The notes below the pieces were generated by a model. The model was not told where the DNA came from. It saw only the letters and a program-made list of their open reading frames with translations, and searched no databases. 48,592 nt of DNA, taken from assembly GCA_947448375.1 (NCBI GenBank), contig CANFMY010000002.1:1-48592 (forward strand), given 5' to 3'. Made by a program: the position numbers and the translations under genes. This stretch comes from Comamonadaceae bacterium (GTDB taxonomy: Bacteria; Pseudomonadota; Gammaproteobacteria; Burkholderiales; Burkholderiaceae_C). The first letter of the stretch is position 1, and every line of letters starts with the position of its first letter. Shown piece by piece: positions 40,189 to 48,592 of this stretch.

Positions 40189-41472
40189 TCAACGCACCAA
40201 GCCCACCGAGCGAGGCAGGGCCAGCGCAATGTCGGGGAACACGATGATGAGGGCCAGCCCGCAGAAAAGCGCAGCCATGTAGGGCACATAGGTTCTGAAG
40301 TGCTGGCCCACGGTCAGCCCGGCGAACTTCAATGCCATCAAGAGCCCCACGCCCATGGGCGGCAGAAACAAGCCAATCCCCACCGCGGCGGTTTGCACGA
40401 TGTTGAAGTGGATGGGGTTGATGCCCATTTGCTCGGCAATCGGAAAGACCACGGGGATCAGCACCACCGCAGCGGGCAAGCCCTCCAGGATCATGCCGAA
40501 CAACATGCTGATGATCGCGGTGCCAAACAGGAACAATTCCTGGTGCGCTTGCAGCGGCTGCAAGATCTCCGCCAACAACTTGGGTACGCCAGACACGCCC
40601 ATCAGGTATTGGAAAATGGACGCCACGGCCAGCAAAAACACCACGGCAGCGGTCAGGATGGCGCTGTCATACGCAATGCGCCCCATCTCTTTCCACGACA
40701 CATTGCGATAGACCAGACGAGCCACCACGATGGCGTATCCGGCCACCACCGCCCCCGCCTCAGTGGCGGTGATGATGCCCAACACAAAGCCACCCAGAAT
40801 CACCACCGGCACCACCAGCGGTATCGCGGCCTTCATGCCGGCCTGGCCCAGGCGGGTCAGCGAGGGGCGAGCATCGACCGGCCAGTCCAGGCGTCTGGCG
40901 CGCAAATACACCAGGCCCATCAGGCACAGCATGATCACAGCGGCCGGCACGAAGCCGGCCACGAACAAGGCCACCGCCGAGGTGTTGGTGACCTGGCTGA
41001 TGACGATCATGAAGATGGCCGGCGGCACCAGCATGCCCATGGCGGTGCCGGCTGCAATCAAGGAGGCCGAATCCTCCTTTTTGTATCCCGCGGCAGTCAG
41101 GGGCGGCATCAGGCTTGAGCCCAGCGCGGACACCTCGGCCATTTTGGAGCCGCAGATGTCAGAGAAGAAATACGCCACCACGATCACCGACATGCCCAGG
41201 CCACCGCGGACCCAGCCCACGAGGGCGCGCGCAAACTCCACCAGGGCGTGCGACATGCCGCAGCGTTCCATCAGGCCCCCTGCAAACACGAAAGCCGGAA
41301 TCGCCAACAGCACCCAGCTTTGCGAGCCCGACACCAGGGCGGAGGACAGCTGCTGCATGGGGTACCCCCCATGCCACAAGCCAAACAGCCCCGCCAGCCC
41401 CAGCGAAAACACGATGGGCATGGACAGCAAGATCAGTGCAACAAAAACCAGCGCAACCCAGAGCAATGTCAT
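40189..41472 (-). CDS. dctM: TRAP transporter large permease (DctM)
   Basis: LPAAVVLIPVVFPIAEQMGINPIHFNIVQTAAVGIGLFLPPMGVGLL; 427 aa, multi-TM. Confidence 0.95.
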   Translation of the reverse strand: MTLLWVALVFVALILLSMPIVFSLGLAGLFGLWHGGYPMQQLSSALVSGSQSWVLLAIPAFVFAGGLMERCGMSHALVEFARALVGWVRGGLGMSVIVVAYFFSDICGSKMAEVSALGSSLMPPLTAAGYKKEDSASLIAAGTAMGMLVPPAIFMIVISQVTNTSAVALFVAGFVPAAVIMLCLMGLVYLRARRLDWPVDARPSLTRLGQAGMKAAIPLVVPVVILGGFVLGIITATEAGAVVAGYAIVVARLVYRNVSWKEMGRIAYDSAILTAAVVFLLAVASIFQYLMGVSGVPKLLAEILQPLQAHQELFLFGTAIISMLFGMILEGLPAAVVLIPVVFPIAEQMGINPIHFNIVQTAAVGIGLFLPPMGVGLLMALKFAGLTVGQHFRTYVPYMAALFCGLALIIVFPDIALALPRSVGLVR

Positions 41473-41970
41473 TCAGTGTCCTTCAGTCAGTTCGAGCGAG
41501 GGTGCGATGGCCATGGAAAGGGCATAGAGAGCCAGCAGCCCCCCCCCCACCACCGAAGAGCCATACAGCCACGCCATGTTGATTTGCAAACCGGGGGACG
41601 TGAGGCTCATGTTGAGTTGACTCAGCCCCCAGCCGTACCAGGCCACGGCCAGGCCAAACCCGGCAATCAACAGGTGATGCAGGATGTCCACGGCCCGCTG
41701 CGCTTGCGCAGACCAGGTGTGCACCCACAAATGCAAGGTGAAATGCGACCGTTGGCGCACACCAATCGCGGCGCCCAGCAAGGTCAGCCAGGCCAGCGCC
41801 ATTTCTCCCACCTCTTCCACCCAGACATAGGGCACCGGGTCGAGGTCGAAGTAGTCGGTGATGGCGCCCACGAAATAACGCAGGAACACCCCCACCAACA
41901 AATTGGCGATGGCAATGACAATCAGCAAAGTGGCACATGCCTGTGCCAGCTGGTGCAAGCGTTTCATCAT
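41473..41970 (-). CDS. dctQ: TRAP transporter small permease (DctQ)
   Basis: Four TM, VWVEEVGEMALAWLTLLGAAIGVRQRSHFTL; adjacent to dctM. Confidence 0.93.
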   Translation of the reverse strand: MMKRLHQLAQACATLLIVIAIANLLVGVFLRYFVGAITDYFDLDPVPYVWVEEVGEMALAWLTLLGAAIGVRQRSHFTLHLWVHTWSAQAQRAVDILHHLLIAGFGLAVAWYGWGLSQLNMSLTSPGLQINMAWLYGSSVVGGGLLALYALSMAIAPSLELTEGH

Positions 41971-41985
41971 GAGTGCTTAACCGCT

Positions 41986-43017
41986 TCAGCCTTTGAAATT
42001 CTCGATCTCGTCCCACAGCGCGCCGTACAGAGGCTTGTACTGGGGCCAGATTTTTTGCTGGGCGAGTTTGCGGAAGGCTTCCACATTGGTCTCCACCACG
42101 GTCATGCCGCGGGGCTCGAGCAATTTTTTGGCCGCGGCAAAGTTGTCCACGGATTCGGTGGCCGCCCGGATTTTGTTTTGGGCCTCGCGGCTCAACTCCA
42201 TCATGAGCTTTTGCTGGGCAGGGGTGAGTGCGTTCCAGGTGTCGAGGTTCATCACGTTCACGGTGGGGCCGTAGTTGTGATAGGTGAGCGAGCAGTACTT
42301 GGACACCTCGTACACCTTGAGCGCATCCATGTTCACCACGGGCAGATCACCGCCGTCGATCACACCGGATTTGGCGGCGGAGATCACTTCGCCCCAGGCC
42401 ATGGGCACGGCGTTGCCGCCCAGTCCGTTGATGGTGTCACCGAACACCTTGGCTTGTTGCACGCGGATCTTCTTGCCGCGCAGGTCCCTCGGCTCCACGA
42501 TCGGGGCCTTGGAGGTCCAGAAGTGGCGGAATCCGTAATCGAAGAAGCACAGGGCCTTGACCTTGTATTTCTCCTGCCACATCTTGTCGAGCGACTCGCC
42601 AATCTTGCCGTTGAGCATGGCGTAGGCCGAGGCATAGTTCTTCACCAGATAAGGCACCAGGAAGGCGCCCATTTCGGGAAACACCGTGGCTGCAGCACCT
42701 GCGGGGTTGCCGATCTGAATGTTGCCGGACTTCACCGCGTTCATGATTTCCAGTTCCTGCGGGATCAGCGTCTTGCCAAAGAACTGCATGTCCAGTGCGC
42801 CTTGCGAACGCGCGGTGACCTCCTTGGCCATCCAGTCGAACGCAGCCGCAGCCGACTCGGGCAGCGGGTTGATGTGGGCCATCACCAATTTGCGAGGAGC
42901 GGCTTGCGCAAACACCGGGGCCTGACCACTGGCCAAAATCGCGGCCAGGCCGCCCAACGTGGACAGGGTCTGCCGACGCTGGGGTTGTGCGGGGGGGGTG
43001 TGGGTTGAACTCGACAT
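41986..43017 (-). CDS. dctP: TRAP transporter substrate-binding protein (DctP family)
   Basis: Signal peptide with QRRQTL, DLRGKKIRVQQAKVFGDTINGLGGNAVPMAWGEVISAAKSGVIDGGD. Confidence 0.95.
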   Translation of the reverse strand: MSSSTHTPPAQPQRRQTLSTLGGLAAILASGQAPVFAQAAPRKLVMAHINPLPESAAAAFDWMAKEVTARSQGALDMQFFGKTLIPQELEIMNAVKSGNIQIGNPAGAAATVFPEMGAFLVPYLVKNYASAYAMLNGKIGESLDKMWQEKYKVKALCFFDYGFRHFWTSKAPIVEPRDLRGKKIRVQQAKVFGDTINGLGGNAVPMAWGEVISAAKSGVIDGGDLPVVNMDALKVYEVSKYCSLTYHNYGPTVNVMNLDTWNALTPAQQKLMMELSREAQNKIRAATESVDNFAAAKKLLEPRGMTVVETNVEAFRKLAQQKIWPQYKPLYGALWDEIENFKG

Positions 43018-43018
43018 G

Positions 43019-43111
43019 CCAGAACTCCTGAAGGAATGGGTGAGGCCCGAAAGGGAACTCTGTCGATGGTCTGAGTTCTGGTTTTAACTGGATATACGGA
43101 CTTACCAGAAC
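43019..43111. promoter_or_regulatory. Cluster of inverted CCAGAAC/GTTCTGG motifs upstream of dctP
   Basis: CCAGAACTC (43019-43027), GAGTTCTGGT (43073-43082), ACCAGAAC (43104-43111). Confidence 0.5.
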
Positions 43112-43223
43112 CTGGCGGAAATGTGTCAAGCTGGCGACTTGTCCCGCGGGTTGTCGACGAGATGAAGTGGGCGTGGTCGGGGTGCGTACTGAAGTGCAGG
43201 TAAGACCAACCCCGCCAGCATCA

Positions 43224-43604
43224 CTAGCCCGGCGCCAAGCGCACGTTGATCACGAAATGCTCTGAGTCACCGAAGCATCGGGGCAAGCCGCGATGCTGTT
43301 CGTACTCCAGCACCACCTTCTGTCCGATGTGCTGGTTGATCTTGTCCACCACAGCCGCATCACGCACGGTGAACTCGAACTTCTCGGGGATGGTGGGCAC
43401 GACCGACAGGGCGCGCACCTGCTCGCCCTCCCAGGTCTTGCACAGCCAGCCCTTGTAGGAGATTTTCTGCACGAAGCCCACGCTCTCACCCTGTGAGTAG
43501 GTGAAGTGGTAGGCAAACATCAGATAGCCGGCCCCCAACAGCGCCAGCGCCAGCACGCCGCCGATCAGGGACTTGAGCAGCGTTCCCAGCAGTTTCAGCA
43601 GCAC
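43224..43604 (-). CDS. Conserved hypothetical membrane-anchored protein
   Basis: 126 aa, N-terminal TM, then FTYSQGESVGFVQKISYKGWLCKTWEGEQ; 4 bp after malate synthase on the same strand. Confidence 0.75.
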   Translation of the reverse strand: MLLKLLGTLLKSLIGGVLALALLGAGYLMFAYHFTYSQGESVGFVQKISYKGWLCKTWEGEQVRALSVVPTIPEKFEFTVRDAAVVDKINQHIGQKVVLEYEQHRGLPRCFGDSEHFVINVRLAPG

Positions 43605-43608
43605 GAGC

Positions 43609-45813
43609 TCAGGCCGCCTTGACCTTCAGGCGCGAAGCGTGCAGCAGCGGCTCGGTGTAACCGCTGGGCTGGGCTTCGCCCTTGAACACCAGGTCCAGCG
43701 CCGCTTGGTACGCAGCCGAGGTGCTGAAGTTGCCCGACATCTTGCGGTACAGCGGGTCGCCGGCGTTTTGCTTGTCCACCACGGCGGCCATGCGGCGGAA
43801 GGTGGCCTTGACTTGCGCGGAGGTCACGATGCCATGGCGCAGCCAGTTGGCGATATGTTGACTCGAGATGCGCAGCGTGGCGCGGTCTTCCATCAGGCCG
43901 ACGTTGTGAATGTCGGGCACCTTGGAGCAGCCCACGCCCTGGTCCACCCAGCGCACCACATAGCCCAGAATGCCTTGCACGTTGTTGTCGAGTTCTTGCT
44001 GCTTCTCGGCGTCGCTCCAGCGCGGCTTGGCCACCACGGGCACTTGCAACAGGTTGTTGAGCAGGTCGTGGTGCGCGGCGTCGGCGTCGATGCGCTCGAG
44101 TTCCTTTTGCACATCGGTCACCTTGACCTGGTGGTAGTGCATGGCGTGCAGCGTGGCGGCGGTGGGACTGGGCACCCAGGCGGTGTTGGCGCCCGCCAGT
44201 GGATGGCCAATCTTTTGTTGCAGCATGGCGGCCATCAGGTCGGGCATGGCCCACATGCCCTTGCCGATCTGAGCCTTGCCGCGCAGGCCGCACGAAAGAC
44301 CCACCAGCACGTTGTTCTTTTCATAAGCCTGGATCCAGGCGCTGCTCTTCATGTCGCCCTTGCGCAGCATGGGGCCAGCGCGCATGGCGGTGTGCATCTC
44401 GTCGCCGGTGCGATCGAGGAAGCCGGTGTTGATGAAGGCCACGCGGCTGGAGGCCGCAGCAATGCAGGCCTTGAGGTTCACGCTGGTGCGACGCTCCTCG
44501 TCCATGATGCCCAGCTTGACCGTGCTGTCGGCCAGGCCCAGGACTTTCTCGACGCGGCTGAACAGTTCGGCGGCAAAGGCCACTTCGGCCGGGCCGTGCA
44601 TCTTGGGCTTGACGATGTACACCGAGCCCGTGCGCGAGTTGCGCAGACCGTTGGCACCGTGGCCTTGCAGATCGTGCAGAGCGATGGTGGTGGTGACCAT
44701 GGCGTCCAGAATGCCTTCGGGAATTTCATGCTGCGCACCATCAGCCCCTTTGTAGAGGATGGCGGGGTTGGTCATCAGGTGACCCACGTTGCGCACGAAC
44801 AGCAGCGAGCGGCCGTGCAGGCGAACCTCGCCCTTGCCCTGGGGGCTGTGATAGACGCGATCCGGGTTGAGGCCGCGCACGAAGGTCTTGCCGCCCTTGG
44901 TGACAGATTCGGTGAGCGTGCCCTTGAGGATGCCCAGCCAGTTGCGATAGCCCAGCACCTTGTCTTCCGCGTCGACCGCGGCGACCGAGTCTTCGAGGTC
45001 AAGGATAGTGGAGAGTGCGGCTTCCACCACCAGGTCGCACACGCCAGCCGGATCGGTGGCGCCGATGGGTGTCTTGCGGTTGATCTGCAGGTCCAGGTGC
45101 AGGCCGTTGTGCTCGAACAGCACGGACGACGGGTTGGCCGCAGCGCCCTGGAAACCCACCAGCTGGCTGTTGCGTGCCAACTTGGTGACGCGACCGTTCT
45201 TGAGCGTCACGCGCAACTGGCCGTCCACGATGGCGTAGCCGGTGGAGTCGATGTGCGAGCCGCTGGCCAAAGGCGCGGTACGGTCGAGCACGTAACGTGC
45301 GTACTCGATCACCTTGGCGCCGCGCACGGGGTTGTAGCCCGTGCCTTTGTCGGCGCCATTCGCCTCGGAGATGACATCGGTGCCATAGAGCGCGTCATAG
45401 AGCGAGCCCCAGCGCGCGTTGGCAGCGTTCAACGCGTAACGGGCGTTGAGGATGGGCACCACCAGTTGCGGGCCGGCCTGGATGGCGAGTTCGGCGTCGA
45501 CGTTCTGGGTGGTGGTTTTCACGCGGCCGGGATGCGGCACCAGATAGCCGATCTTCTCCAGGAAGCTGCGATAGGCCTTCATGTTGCGAATCGGGCCGGG
45601 GTGGGCTTCATGCCAGCGGTCCATCTCGGCCTGGATGCGGTCGCGCTCGGTCAGCAAGGCCAGGTTGCGCGGGGCCAGATCGGCCACCAGGGCGTCAAAG
45701 CCACTCCAGAACTTGGCGCTGCTCACGCCGGTGCCAGGCAGGACCTGTTGTTCGATGAACTGGTGCAGGGAGGTGGCCACCTGAAGGCGATGGACGTGTG
45801 TGCGAGCTGTCAT
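43609..45813 (-). CDS. glcB: Malate synthase G
   Basis: [23 protein letters not shown]-like region, [40 protein letters not shown]; start trimmed to [12 protein letters not shown]. Confidence 0.96.
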   Translation of the reverse strand: MTARTHVHRLQVATSLHQFIEQQVLPGTGVSSAKFWSGFDALVADLAPRNLALLTERDRIQAEMDRWHEAHPGPIRNMKAYRSFLEKIGYLVPHPGRVKTTTQNVDAELAIQAGPQLVVPILNARYALNAANARWGSLYDALYGTDVISEANGADKGTGYNPVRGAKVIEYARYVLDRTAPLASGSHIDSTGYAIVDGQLRVTLKNGRVTKLARNSQLVGFQGAAANPSSVLFEHNGLHLDLQINRKTPIGATDPAGVCDLVVEAALSTILDLEDSVAAVDAEDKVLGYRNWLGILKGTLTESVTKGGKTFVRGLNPDRVYHSPQGKGEVRLHGRSLLFVRNVGHLMTNPAILYKGADGAQHEIPEGILDAMVTTTIALHDLQGHGANGLRNSRTGSVYIVKPKMHGPAEVAFAAELFSRVEKVLGLADSTVKLGIMDEERRTSVNLKACIAAASSRVAFINTGFLDRTGDEMHTAMRAGPMLRKGDMKSSAWIQAYEKNNVLVGLSCGLRGKAQIGKGMWAMPDLMAAMLQQKIGHPLAGANTAWVPSPTAATLHAMHYHQVKVTDVQKELERIDADAAHHDLLNNLLQVPVVAKPRWSDAEKQQELDNNVQGILGYVVRWVDQGVGCSKVPDIHNVGLMEDRATLRISSQHIANWLRHGIVTSAQVKATFRRMAAVVDKQNAGDPLYRKMSGNFSTSAAYQAALDLVFKGEAQPSGYTEPLLHASRLKVKAA

Positions 45814-45931
45814 GGCAATACGAAATGGAGTGTTGAGTGGTCTGAGCTGATCGAGCACGCGCGGCAGGCGCACGACCCGGATACAGCTCCTTGAACATGC
45901 AAAAAGCGCAAGGGCTCAATCTTAGGGGATT

Positions 45932-46942
45932 TCACCCCTCGGGTTGGAGTAACCGACCATCCAGCAGGCCTTGCAGGCTTTTGAAGCTGAGCCACAGAAT
46001 CACCGCGGTGGTGATCCACACGGCGGCTTGGCCTGGCAGCAGCAGCCAGTTGCCATCTGGCAGTTGACCCAGCCGCAGGCACAGCGCTGAAAAGGCCGCG
46101 AGGGGAAAGCTCATGCCCCAGTGCGGCATGCCAAAGGTCAGGCCCTGGATGGCCCGCCACTGGCTGAGCGCCCACAGCATCGACAGGCACGCCACGCCCC
46201 AGCAGCCCCAGACCAGCACCGGCGGCGCCGTCCATTGCAGCAAGGCCAGGCCAATCGCCGAGGGGGGCGCGACCAGGATGAACAGGGTGGGCGTCATGCG
46301 TGCGGGCAAGGGCCCGACCTGCAGCATGCGCGCCAACAGCACCCCCACGATCAACGGCCACAAAAACAGGCCCAGGCCAAACTGGGCGCTCATCCAGCCA
46401 AACACCGGCCAGTGCAGGCCTGCCAGCGGGACCAGCACATTGCCCACAATCGGGATCATCAGCAACGGCGTGATGGCGGGCCACGCCAGCCCGCCCGCAT
46501 CGGCCGGTCGCAAGCAGCGCGACATCACCCAGACGGTGATCGAGAACTCCAGCAGCGACCCCGCCCACCAGGTGGCTTGCACCCAGACTTGATCGGCCAG
46601 GCCCCAGGTCGTGCCCAGGGCGCCGAGCAGAATCAGGGCAATGGCAAACGAGGCGGTGAATGCCATGCGCACCGGGTGGCGCAAATCTGCCAGCAAGGCG
46701 TGTGGGTGGCGCCAGGCGCGTATCAAGTTGGTGAGCAGCACCAGGACAAACACGACAACAGAGATCCACGTGCCCAGTTGCGCTCCCGCCGAGATGCCGG
46801 GCTCTGAGCGGGGGTACTGAAACCAGGCCATCGTCAATCCGATCCACCCCATCACGGGCACAAACCAGGCAAATCCAAACTGAGCCAACGGGCGATAGGG
46901 GGCGGCGTTCGCCGGGTGATCCGGGGTGAGCTGTGCAGTCAT
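45932..46942 (-). CDS. SLAC1/TehA (TDT)-family anion channel/transporter-like membrane protein
   Basis: About ten TM segments, LAQFGFAWFVPVMGWIGLTMAWF opening, WVQATWWAGSLLEFSITVWVMSR. Confidence 0.75.
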   Translation of the reverse strand: MTAQLTPDHPANAAPYRPLAQFGFAWFVPVMGWIGLTMAWFQYPRSEPGISAGAQLGTWISVVVFVLVLLTNLIRAWRHPHALLADLRHPVRMAFTASFAIALILLGALGTTWGLADQVWVQATWWAGSLLEFSITVWVMSRCLRPADAGGLAWPAITPLLMIPIVGNVLVPLAGLHWPVFGWMSAQFGLGLFLWPLIVGVLLARMLQVGPLPARMTPTLFILVAPPSAIGLALLQWTAPPVLVWGCWGVACLSMLWALSQWRAIQGLTFGMPHWGMSFPLAAFSALCLRLGQLPDGNWLLLPGQAAVWITTAVILWLSFKSLQGLLDGRLLQPEG

Positions 46943-46977
46943 CCTGCGAGTGTAGAGCGGGCAGGCACAATCACGGC

Positions 46978-48592
46978 ATGCCCGCCGATAAACCCCTGTC
47001 TGCCCCCCAGAAAGCCTTGCGCAAGCTCGGGCTGGTGCGTGACATCGATCTGGCGTTGCACCTGCCGCTGCGTTACGAGGATGAAACGCGCCTGGTGCGC
47101 CTGTGCGATGTGCAGGACGGGCAGTCGGGTCAGTTCGAGGCCGAGGTCGTCTCCAGTGATCTGTCGTATCGGCCGCGCCGCCAGCTGGTGGTGGTGGTGC
47201 GCGACGGGGACGAGACCTGCACCCTGCGGTTTTTCAATGCCTATGCCTCGCTGCAAAAATCGATGGCAGTGGGCCAGCGCGTGCGCTTGCGTGGCGAAGT
47301 GCGGGGCGGCTTCATGGGGCGCACCATGATGCATCCCGTGGTGCAGTCGGCCGGGGGGGAGTTGCCTGGGGCGTTGACACCGGTGTACCCGACCTCGGCG
47401 GGTTTGCCGCAAGCGTATTTGCGACGCGCGGTGCTGGGCGGGCTGAGCCGGTGCTTGCGCTCGGGGGCGCTGGACGAAACCGTGCCGGCAGACGGCTTGC
47501 CGCCCGGCACCTGGCCGCTGGCGCGTGCGTTGCAGTACTTGCACCACCCGGCTGCGGATGTGGCGCTGGCCACGCTGGAGGACCGCAGCCATCCGGCGTG
47601 GCAACGCCTCAAGGCCGAGGAGTTGCTGACGCAACAGTTGTCTCAGTGGCAATCGCGGCAGGAACGCCTGAGCTTGCGCGCGCCGGCCCTGGTCCCCACC
47701 GGCGCGGCGGCACAGTTGCCCGAGCGGTTGTTGGAGGCCTTGCCCTTTGGTCTGACGGCTGCGCAAGCGCGGGTGCAAACCGAAATCGCCGCTGACCTGT
47801 CGCGCCACGAACCCATGCACCGGTTGTTGCAAGGGGATGTGGGATCGGGCAAAACCGTGGTGGCGGCACTGGCGGCCGCGCATTGCATCGCAGCCGGCTG
47901 GCAATGCGCCTTGATGGCGCCCACCGAAATTCTGGCCGAACAACACTTTCGTAAATTGATCGGGTGGCTCGAGCCGTTGCTGGGCCCGCTGGGCCTGGAG
48001 GTGGCCTGGCTCACCGGCAGCCAGAAGAAAAAAACACGTGACGCCATGCTGGCCCTGATCGCGGATGGACGTGCGGCGCTGGTGGTGGGCACGCATGCCG
48101 TGATTCAGGAGCAGGTGCAATTTCGCGCCCTGGCCCTGGCCATCATCGACGAGCAGCACCGCTTCGGGGTGGCGCAACGCCTGGCCTTGCGCCACAAGCT
48201 GCAGCCCTCGGCAGATTTGCATCAGCCTGGCGCTGCCGAGCCGCACCTGTTGATGATGTCGGCCACCCCCATCCCGCGCACCCTGGCGATGAGCTACTAC
48301 GCGGACCTGGACGTCTCCACCTTGGACGAGTTGCCGCCCGGACGGACCCCGGTGGTGACCAAGGTGGTGAGCGAGGTGCGACGCGACGAGGTTATTGATC
48401 GCATCCGCGCCCAGGTGGCGCAAGGCCGACAGGTGTATTGGGTGTGCCCGCTGATTGAAGAGAGCGAGGCGCTGGATTTGCGCAACGCCACCGACACCCA
48501 TGCCCGTTTGTCCGAGGCCTTGCAGGCTTCGTCACGCGCTGCCGTGGCCGGGGCCATGCGGCGGGACAGTGATGACGCGCCTCTTGAAGTCT
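46978..48592 (+). CDS. recG: ATP-dependent DNA helicase RecG (3' truncated by window end)
   Basis: MPADKPLSAPQKALRKLGLVRDIDLALHLPLRYEDET, LLQGDVGSGKTVVAALAAA, IIDEQHRFGVAQRLAL, MMSATPIPRTLAMSYYADLDVSTLDELPPGRTPV. Absent from the ORF track because it is open-ended. Confidence 0.97.
   Translation, partial: MPADKPLSAPQKALRKLGLVRDIDLALHLPLRYEDETRLVRLCDVQDGQSGQFEAEVVSSDLSYRPRRQLVVVVRDGDETCTLRFFNAYASLQKSMAVGQRVRLRGEVRGGFMGRTMMHPVVQSAGGELPGALTPVYPTSAGLPQAYLRRAVLGGLSRCLRSGALDETVPADGLPPGTWPLARALQYLHHPAADVALATLEDRSHPAWQRLKAEELLTQQLSQWQSRQERLSLRAPALVPTGAAAQLPERLLEALPFGLTAAQARVQTEIAADLSRHEPMHRLLQGDVGSGKTVVAALAAAHCIAAGWQCALMAPTEILAEQHFRKLIGWLEPLLGPLGLEVAWLTGSQKKKTRDAMLALIADGRAALVVGTHAVIQEQVQFRALALAIIDEQHRFGVAQRLALRHKLQPSADLHQPGAAEPHLLMMSATPIPRTLAMSYYADLDVSTLDELPPGRTPVVTKVVSEVRRDEVIDRIRAQVAQGRQVYWVCPLIEESEALDLRNATDTHARLSEALQASSRAAVAGAMRRDSDDAPLEV

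Noticed and set aside
45923-45938. AGGGG-atttca-CCCCT hairpin at the SLAC1 gene 3' end
   Set aside because: Only 5 bp of stem, overlaps the stop codon and has no T-run; too weak to call a terminator.

Overview
This 48.6 kb window is a GC-rich, gene-dense chromosomal segment that resembles a Burkholderiales/Comamonadaceae-type beta-proteobacterium (inferred from gene content and order). It is mostly core genome: recA-recX, a TctDE-like two-component system, a ferric-iron ABC transporter, birA, pntAA-pntAB-pntB-fadD-mtnN, corA, hpf-ptsN-hprK, fur/bamE, dapB-exbB-exbD-leuS-lptE-holA-proA, gshA-kup-gshB, a TRAP transporter, glcB and recG (truncated by the window end). I saw no rRNA, tRNA, CRISPR array, prophage or transposase. 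The most unusual locus is at about 10.06-13.6 kb. A small SET-domain (histone-methyltransferase-like) gene is divergent from a topoisomerase III gene. The topoisomerase carries a Lys/Ala/Pro-rich, histone-H1-like tail and a C-terminal SWIB domain. The two genes are separated by a perfect 39-bp alternating purine/pyrimidine (Z-DNA-prone) tract. Other signals include a LexA box at recA, a Fur-like operator at the iron transporter, a terminator/attenuator 12 nt before leuS, a 23-nt perfect hairpin after hpf, a 14-bp palindrome before corA, and inverted repeats before the TRAP operon. All calls come from reading the sequence and the supplied ORF track; no searches were run.
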